From: Blasia pusilla
Lineage: Eukaryota > Marchantiophyta > Marchantiopsida > Blasiales
DNA length: 64,000 bases
Reading direction: 5' to 3'
Assembly: GCA_050084515.1 (NCBI GenBank)
Contig: CM114271.1
Coordinates: 53,382,001-53,446,000 of the forward strand
Positions 57,950 to 64,000 of the stretch are shown here, piece after piece (the first letter of the stretch is position 1; each line of letters starts with the position of its first letter). The notes beneath the pieces are model-generated. The model made no database searches. It worked only from the letters and a program-made list of their open reading frames with translations, and had not been told where the DNA came from. Both the position numbers and the translations under genes were made by a program.

Positions 57950-59430
57950 GTCATGACAATGGTGAGTAGTTGTCAAGAGGCATATATTTGCACACTTTGT
58001 GGCGAGATGTGATGCTCATTGCTAGTTTGGCCCTAGGATTCGATCAAGCATTTTTTTTTGGTTCCCATGTGGCAAATATTTGGAAGCGAATAAATTTTAC
58101 TAAATAGAGGCTTTTATGGGTATGACAAATAGGCTCCTATCGCCACATAGAAAGCCCAAATTTAATGAGATGATTATTTCATGAGAAGGTTGCATTGTGG
58201 ATTGATTTTTTGATAATGGATCCATCCCACTTTTTGTATGGGGTGGAGAGATGCTCTTGGCACCTAGATGGAATTTCATGATTGACACGTACCATATTGG
58301 GATAATCCATATTCATCCATACCCTATTTGTTTGATTATAATAATCATACCAATTACATAACAAATGCCAAAAAAGCTGCCTAATTTAGCATATGCAAAT
58401 ATCCAAAAAAGTCGTACGTTAGACTTGCTAAGCCAATTATGGGCTTTGGAGTCACTCTACGAGTTTAGCACAAATCATCGATCTCATGATTCACTATATG
58501 TTTGGCTTTTGTGCTTAGTCATCATCCTTGTCTCTACATGGTTCTATATGAATCCGAAAATGACCCGATCTTTCTTCGAAAGATTTATGTTTAGAAAGAA
58601 ATTAAAATTAAGGAAGACCCTAGGTCTACTCATAATTTAGATAGGAGAAGGACACATGATAAATGAGGTTATTGTGGAGAACGTGCCATATGCTCCTCAT
58701 TTTTTAATATTCCATCGTTTCCCGTTTTACCATGAGCCATGGTGTTCTCGGTCCAACATGTTTTCACCAAGGAAAACACAAAAAGGGTAGGAGTGGGTAT
58801 TGTTGGGGGTTCCTACATGAGCCGCTTTGCTTATTTTCAAAATATGTGGAAGAGTAGTGGTTTCTTCGAGAGACACGATTTTAGCCCTTTGTATGGAAAG
58901 CTTAATAGGGTTTTATAAAGTCTAAGTAAGAGTCATCATCCTCGTTCATATTCAGCGGAAAATGGACATTTTCACCTTGGGGTGGTTAACGAGCGAATGA
59001 ACCCACTCTGCTCACGTCCTCTCCCATGAAGGACATAGGGCATGATCCCGTTTGTCGCTTGTCTTGTAACAGCACAAAGTCGTAACTTAATGATTGTGTT
59101 TTGTAAGGGTATCTCCATCGTACTAAACAAAGTGGGGCGAGAAATGGAACCCCGTCCCACATGAAATGATGCTGGGAAATATGATTTGAAGTGTGGCGAG
59201 TTCTTGGAGATGTTATTGTGAAATGAGTTCCAAATGAAGAAAAAAGTGGGCATATGTGGTCACACGAAAGAAGTAATTCACATGGAGCCATTGAACAAGT
59301 GTTTCCACCGCGTCTTATTGTTCTTGTTGGAAGATATAGGGATCCAGACGGATGGCGTTTACGCCAGATACACGGAAGAAACTGCCGAGAGACCATTGCG
59401 TCTATGAGAAAGGGCAGTAAATATTTATTG
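57950..59430. other. Spacer, nothing recognised
   Basis: AT-rich sequence becomes mixed near 59 kb. A 91-codon open frame at 58365-58640 contains one hydrophobic stretch but has no homology I recognise and is probably chance. Confidence 0.35.
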
Positions 59431-59439
59431 GAAAGTCTT

Positions 59440-61661
59440 TAGAAAAAAAGTGCTAAGAAAGTATTTGGAGAGAGAGAAGCAACGGATTTTCGCAAAGCAG
59501 AAGAGGCGGTGGATCGATGATCTCGGAATCCAAAGAACATTCCCAATATCCCTCCTCTCTCCTCTCCCCCAAGATTCGACCGGAAGCCGCCGGCTCTCGA
59601 TTCCCAACTGTTCCTCCCGTCCCGTCCCGTAAAGAATGCATACGGCTGACTCCATCCGTGGGGGGCACACGCAATGCGATGCAGGCGCGACGAACGACGG
59701 CAGTCGCGGGCGTGACGGGCACGGCCTCCTGCAGGTCACACCGCGAGCCCGGGACATCGTCCTCCAGTCACGGCGAAGGATCAAACACCAACGGACGGCA
59801 GATGGATGGGAAGGAAGGAAGGAAGGAAGGAAGGAGGGACAGACAGACACAGAACAGAGGAAGGAGAGAATTTGGGACGGGATCTTGGTTGCCAAGCGTG
59901 GCCCGGAATTTCGGGCAGCGGACGGAAATAAACAGCTCCCGCACGAGCAGAGGAGAGAGAGAGAGAGAGATGAGAGACGAGACAGGGAAAGCGACGGCAA
60001 GAGAATTACGTGCGACCGGTGCGGGACGGGACGAAAACAGGGAGCGAGGGGGGGAAAAGGAGTAGAGAGAGAGATGAGGTGAGTCAGATTTCTGGTCCCT
60101 TGGGTTGTATGGGACCTCTCTTCCACCTTCGCATCCAGATTTCAAACAGTTCCGTCCGGGTTTCCCACGGAGGAGATTTGTTCCCTCCCAAGGCAGACAA
60201 CGCGTGTAGAGCGAGAGAGATTGAGTGCGCGGGCATTGCGGAGGGAGGCAGGATGACGGGATTGTGTGAAAGGGGAGAGAAGGGGGAGCAGGAGTTGCAG
60301 TTATAGAAGAAACGGGGGGAGTGAACAGGACTGTGGCAGGAGGTGGAGTGGGAGGAATAGGAGTAGGAGTAGGAGGAGGAGGAGGAGTAGGAGTAGGAGG
60401 CGGAGGAGGAGGAGGAGGAGGTGGAGGAGTAGTAGTAGGGCAAGGAGAGGATTTGTGTAGGAGAGAGAAAGAGAGAGAGAGAGGGAGAGGGTGGGACTCG
60501 GAGGCAGACGGCAGCTTGTTGGCTTGCTCGAGGGGGTGTTTGTTAGACGTGATTCGGCTAAAGTGGTATGCGAAGCTGCATTCTTGCCTCTCCTCGACAC
60601 AGCAGCAGCAGCACAAGCAGCGAGCGCCAACATTCTGAACCTCTGACCGCGTCTATGCCGCCATCCACCCGTCACTGCTCGCCGGGCGGTGGGTGTCAAT
60701 GATTGTTTGCTCGCGGAATTGGTCGCCATTGGCTGACGAAGCCTGTTGGGAAATCTCTATGCGCTGAGGGTTGCTTGTAGTTGGCTGGCCTCCATCTCTC
60801 ACTGGAGTTTCCAGTAGAGAGGAGCTGTTGTGTCTTCCAAGTCTCCTCTCCTCTCGCTTCACTCGAACAAGGACACCCCTCGGAATCTCCCCCTGTCAAT
60901 TTGTCGCTGCAATTCCCTGTCGTCCGCTCAGTATCTTCTTCTCGTCCTGCTTGCTTGGTGTACGTGCGGGTGGCTGGGTGGGTGCTCACGCCTACTATCA
61001 AATTGCGGCGCTTGAATGTGTGCCTCCGGTCTTCGTCTGCGTGTACTCTTCTGGTCAATTTCCTCTCCTCTTTCGTTTCCGCGATTCTCCGCTTTGTCGG
61101 AATCCCCTCTCCAATCCGATTTGTGCCTGCGTCGTGAACTCGCGCTTTCGCATTTGGGCTCAGAGTAGCTGTGCGTCTCGTCGATTGAAGAGCGGAATTG
61201 TGCCAATCTCTGCCGGTCACACGAGTTCTCGTCGTCTGTGAAGAGGAAGAGGAGCAGCGGGAGCGGCTGGCTGGCGCCGGTGTTGCATGGTTGGCTTTAG
61301 GAGTCCGAGAATTCGTGCACATGGATAGGTTCTGAATAGGGAGGAGGAGGAGGAGGAGGAAGTAAGGATAGAGGAAGGAGGAAACTCTCTGGTTACGCAG
61401 TGCGGTCCGAAAGGGATGGTGTGGCAAATCGTTGTCGCGAGATAGGGTAGGAAGGGATCAGGTCAGCGGTGGGCGCTTCATGCGATTCATTCCATGGGGG
61501 TCGAGCGCAGCATTGGGTGACAGGAGAGTCGGGGTTTGGAGAAGGAGGAGGAGGAAAAGAAGATTGTACAGGAGGACGCACGCGAATGACAGCGTTGATG
61601 AACGACACATGGGTCCGTCGCAGACCCAATTTCCAGAAGACGCCGTAGGGAGGCGGTGGTG

Positions 61662-61713
<52 letters not shown>

Positions 61714-62367
61714 ATTGCGGATACATCAGCTGTACATGCGTGGGGGTGTAAACCCCGAGCGAGCCAGGGTGAGAGCAATTGGTTTCGTCGAGCGCAGATG
61801 GCGGGCCTTGCGGAGTGAGCCATGAAATTGTGTGACTGGGATTGTAAGAATGAGAGCGAGTTTCAAAGGCAGGGGCCACAATCCGCACAGACACTTTTTT
61901 GGAATGTTGCAGGAATGGCCATGGGGTCGATATTTTGACGGTTTCTGGGAAGCTCAGATCTACTCACATTCCTTCACCTACACCTCTGAAAGCCCCCGTC
62001 CTCTTCACGTCAGCGGGCCTCGTCTGGATCAACCTTACAGCGGCGAAGTGGACTCCCCAATCTCCACGACGGGGCAGCAGAGGGGATTCCTGGCAGAGCC
62101 CGACCGTGGAAGCAGCAGCAGCCGGAAGCAAGCGTGGTTCTTGTCGTCGTTTGTGTGAGTGATGCGAAGAGTGAGCAACGGAGACACGAGGGCGTTTCGG
62201 CAGGGGACTTGGCCAGAAACAGGGGCGGAGGTAGGGTTGGAGAGATCGAGCACAGGGCGTGGTTCTACCTCCCTGTGATCGAGGAGCAGCAGCAGACCCC
62301 GAGGCGTCGGCCGAGGGGTTTAGTAGTCGGTACCGAAGCTTGGTGACGCTGGGGGGGTTGGGCAGCC
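59440..62367 (+). promoter_or_regulatory. Probable promoter and long 5' leader of ATG13
   Basis: The block is rich in strand-asymmetric purine tracts. These include (GGAA)n near 59808-59837, (GA)n near 59953-59971, GGA/GTA triplets at 60345-60430, GA near 60462-60482 and a 49-bp (GA)n at 61663-61711. Long open frames on both strands come from this low complexity and are not supported as genes. Exons, leader introns and upstream ORFs probably lie here but cannot be delimited by eye. Confidence 0.45.
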
Positions 62368-64000
62368 ATGGGGTCGACTCAGGTGGAGAAGGCCAAAATC
62401 GATCAAGTGGTGTCGGAGTTCTTCGCCAAAAGCCTGCACATCATCCTGGATTCTCGAATTCCCTACTTGTCTTCCCAAAATCATCTCGACGAGTCCCACC
62501 ATTCTCCGTTGTCTTTCTCCGTGGGCCCGAAATCCCCCAACCGGTGGTTCAACCTGGAAATGGACAATTGTGCAGCTGTGGTGGAGTGCGTGGAACCATG
62601 GAAGCGGGGAAGCGGGGAGCCCATGGTCGTAGATGTGTTGCTACAGCAGCCCCTGGGAGGAGGAGATGCTCCTTCTCCTTCGAGCGCAGGGCCCCGATAC
62701 GGCAAGGGAGGATCGCCCTGCAGGGGGCAATCCAGCGGAGATTCTTGGAGCGGCGACGGTGAGGGCTGTGCTTCCCCCGGCGGGTTGTGTCGAACTCTTC
62801 TGGAGCGATGGGTGGTGCAGTACGTGCCCAGGAAGAAGGTCGGCAATGCTGGAGGTGGGTCGTCCTGCAAGTCACCTGGCGCTGCTGGATTCGGAGACGG
62901 ATCTGCTGGGGCTGGGGTTGCAGTGGGAGGAAGCGTTGCGAGTGGAAAGGGGGAGGAGGAGGAGGAGGAGGAGGGGGGGGGAAAGGGGCAGGATGCGGAC
63001 CACCGCTGCCTTACCCTTCCAGTCATGTGGTGGAGGGCCCGGTGGTGTACAAAAGAACAATGATAATGCTAAGGTCTCTCTACTGCACCATGAGAACGCT
63101 GCCTGCCCACCGACTGTTCCGTCTGGTGAACTCTTCGTCCCATAGCCGGAGTTTCAGTCTCTCTTACAGAGTCTCTTCTTGCCCACCACCGCTCTCTGAG
63201 GTTGATGAGGGGGCCATGATCACTTGCAATCTGACCCCCATCGAGACCATGTGGGGACGGATGTGTATATCGGGTGCCTATCGGCATACGACTGCTGTAA
63301 CTGCATTGGAGATCACTCCTCCGATTTTGCCAAGAATCATCTCAGATTACGTGGGTAGTCCAACAACTGATCCACTGAGGAGATTTCCGAGAGTGGGATC
63401 TGTGCCGAGTGGGGGGATATCTGGAAGAAGAGGGGTACATGTGGTTTCCCTTCCATCCTCAGTGCCAAGCTCTCCTTCAGGTCCCGCCTTTGGTCGTCGG
63501 CATAGCTGGAGTAGTGGACATGGAAATGTAAAGATGCAGCTTCCCTCGCCTACCTCTCGCGCTAGTCGGTCCCCTTCTCCCTCCCAGCCTGTTGATTTCA
63601 ACCCTTCTCCCCCCATGGCACCATCTCCACACTCTTCTTCCCCTCTGAACAACCTTCACTTGCATCAATCCCCCAGAACATCCCCATCTCGTCCCTCTTT
63701 CCCTCGACCATTCACATCCCAGCCCTCATCTTTCCACCAGGTGGGGAGTGGAAATCCATCACAACCAATCCCAATTCAACATGGTCAAACGCCTTCCTCT
63801 TCTCCTTCCCCATCTCCTTCTTCCCCATCTCCTTCTCCCCCAACTCCTTCTCACTACAATGGTCATAATCGCAGTGCCCCTGTAAGTATTCCAAGACCCT
63901 CCTCAGCTCGGCCGTATCCGGGTTCAAGTCCCCGCCATTTACTAGCAGAGGGCCCTTCCCAAGTGATAACCAGGAGCCCATACCCTCCTCCTTCTCCAAA
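62368..64000 (+). CDS. ATG13: Autophagy protein ATG13 (5' part, continues past the window)
   Basis: ATG13 is the HORMA-domain subunit of the ATG1 kinase complex that starts autophagosome formation at the ER/phagophore. The start MGSTQVEKAKIDQVVSEFF is the family N-terminus. It is followed by ALHIILDSR-like SLHIILDSRIPYLSS, NRWFNLEMDNCAAVVECVEP, MVVDVLLQQP and LLERWVVQYVPRKK, then VVYKRTIMMLRSLYCTMRTL, PAHRLFRLV, FSLSYRVSS and GAMITCNLTPIETMWGRMCI. After that comes the Ser/Pro-rich regulatory tail expected of ATG13. The N-terminal part is in frame 1 and everything from about 63000 on is in frame 3. The change falls in a low-complexity GGA/G9 tract (62947-62981). Either a short intron using the good acceptor at 63021-63022 or a one-base homopolymer error explains it. 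Frame 3 stays open to the window edge. Confidence 0.88.

Noticed and set aside
58365-58640. 91-codon frame with one hydrophobic segment as a small membrane protein gene
   Set aside because: It is a single chance-length frame in AT-rich DNA with no supporting homology, splice or promoter context.
59425-60729. Several 140-280-codon minus-strand frames (Ser/Leu/Pro-rich)
   Set aside because: They arise from purine/pyrimidine repeats lacking stop codons; the products are homopolymeric Ser, Leu or Pro runs without domain signals.
62481-63026. 181-codon minus-strand frame opposite ATG13
   Set aside because: It is an antisense shadow of the ATG13 coding sequence, whose family signature is clear on the plus strand.
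1-64000. CRISPR arrays, bacterial operons or phage elements
   Set aside because: No regularly spaced short repeats with unique spacers, no ribosome-binding-site-linked gene series; the window is eukaryotic with spliced genes.

Overview
This is a plant (streptophyte) nuclear window. It has intron-rich host genes with GT-AG splice sites, a eukaryotic proline tRNA, Helitron, LINE and Ty3/Gypsy elements, and AT-rich repeat-filled spacers between gene islands with GA/CT-rich leaders. The host proteins are plant-type (EXO5, MO25, ATG13), but the exact organism cannot be fixed by reading. A non-seed plant or charophyte-grade lineage is my guess, mainly because the retroelement carries an unpermuted DNMT3-like methyltransferase.

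Layout. 1-2.3 kb: AT-rich DNA with two tandem Helitron-like relics, then unassigned sequence and a tRNA-Pro(TGG) on the minus strand. 3.66-7.72 kb: an exonuclease V (EXO5) gene, with a tandem duplication in its first intron. 7.7-22.2 kb: no recognisable gene; three families of degenerate tandem repeats (9.3-10.1, 11.2-12.0 and 12.2-12.6 kb), CT tracts, a long AT-rich stretch with Helitron relics and two perfect palindromes. 22.2-29.4 kb: an MO25/CAB39 gene whose 11 exons can all be placed; its last intron holds a 5'-truncated LINE with a 14-bp target-site duplication and a second LINE tail. 29.4-36 kb: gene-free, with one intact-ended Helitron and a compound foldback. 36-52.2 kb: two related Ty3/Gypsy elements lying head to head. 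52-59.4 kb: AT-rich DNA with a Helitron end, a nested foldback and a third relic of the Gypsy family. 59.4-64 kb: a purine/pyrimidine-rich leader and the 5' part of ATG13, which runs off the right edge.

Main discovery candidate. The plus-strand Gypsy element (about 44.2-52.2 kb) reads gag - protease - DNA cytosine-5 methyltransferase - reverse transcriptase - RNase H - integrase - PHD finger. The methyltransferase lies in one continuous reading frame between protease and RT and keeps motifs I, IV, VI, VIII, IX and X in canonical (DNMT3-like, not DRM-permuted) order. The minus-strand relative (36.0-44.2 kb) keeps LTR, protease and methyltransferase but has lost RT, RNase H and integrase. Both are inactivated by stops. 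At least two stops are CAG-to-TAG changes relative to the sister copy, as expected from deamination of methylated CHG sites.

The three host genes are unrelated housekeeping functions (DNA repair, kinase scaffolding, autophagy) and show no sign of co-regulation.
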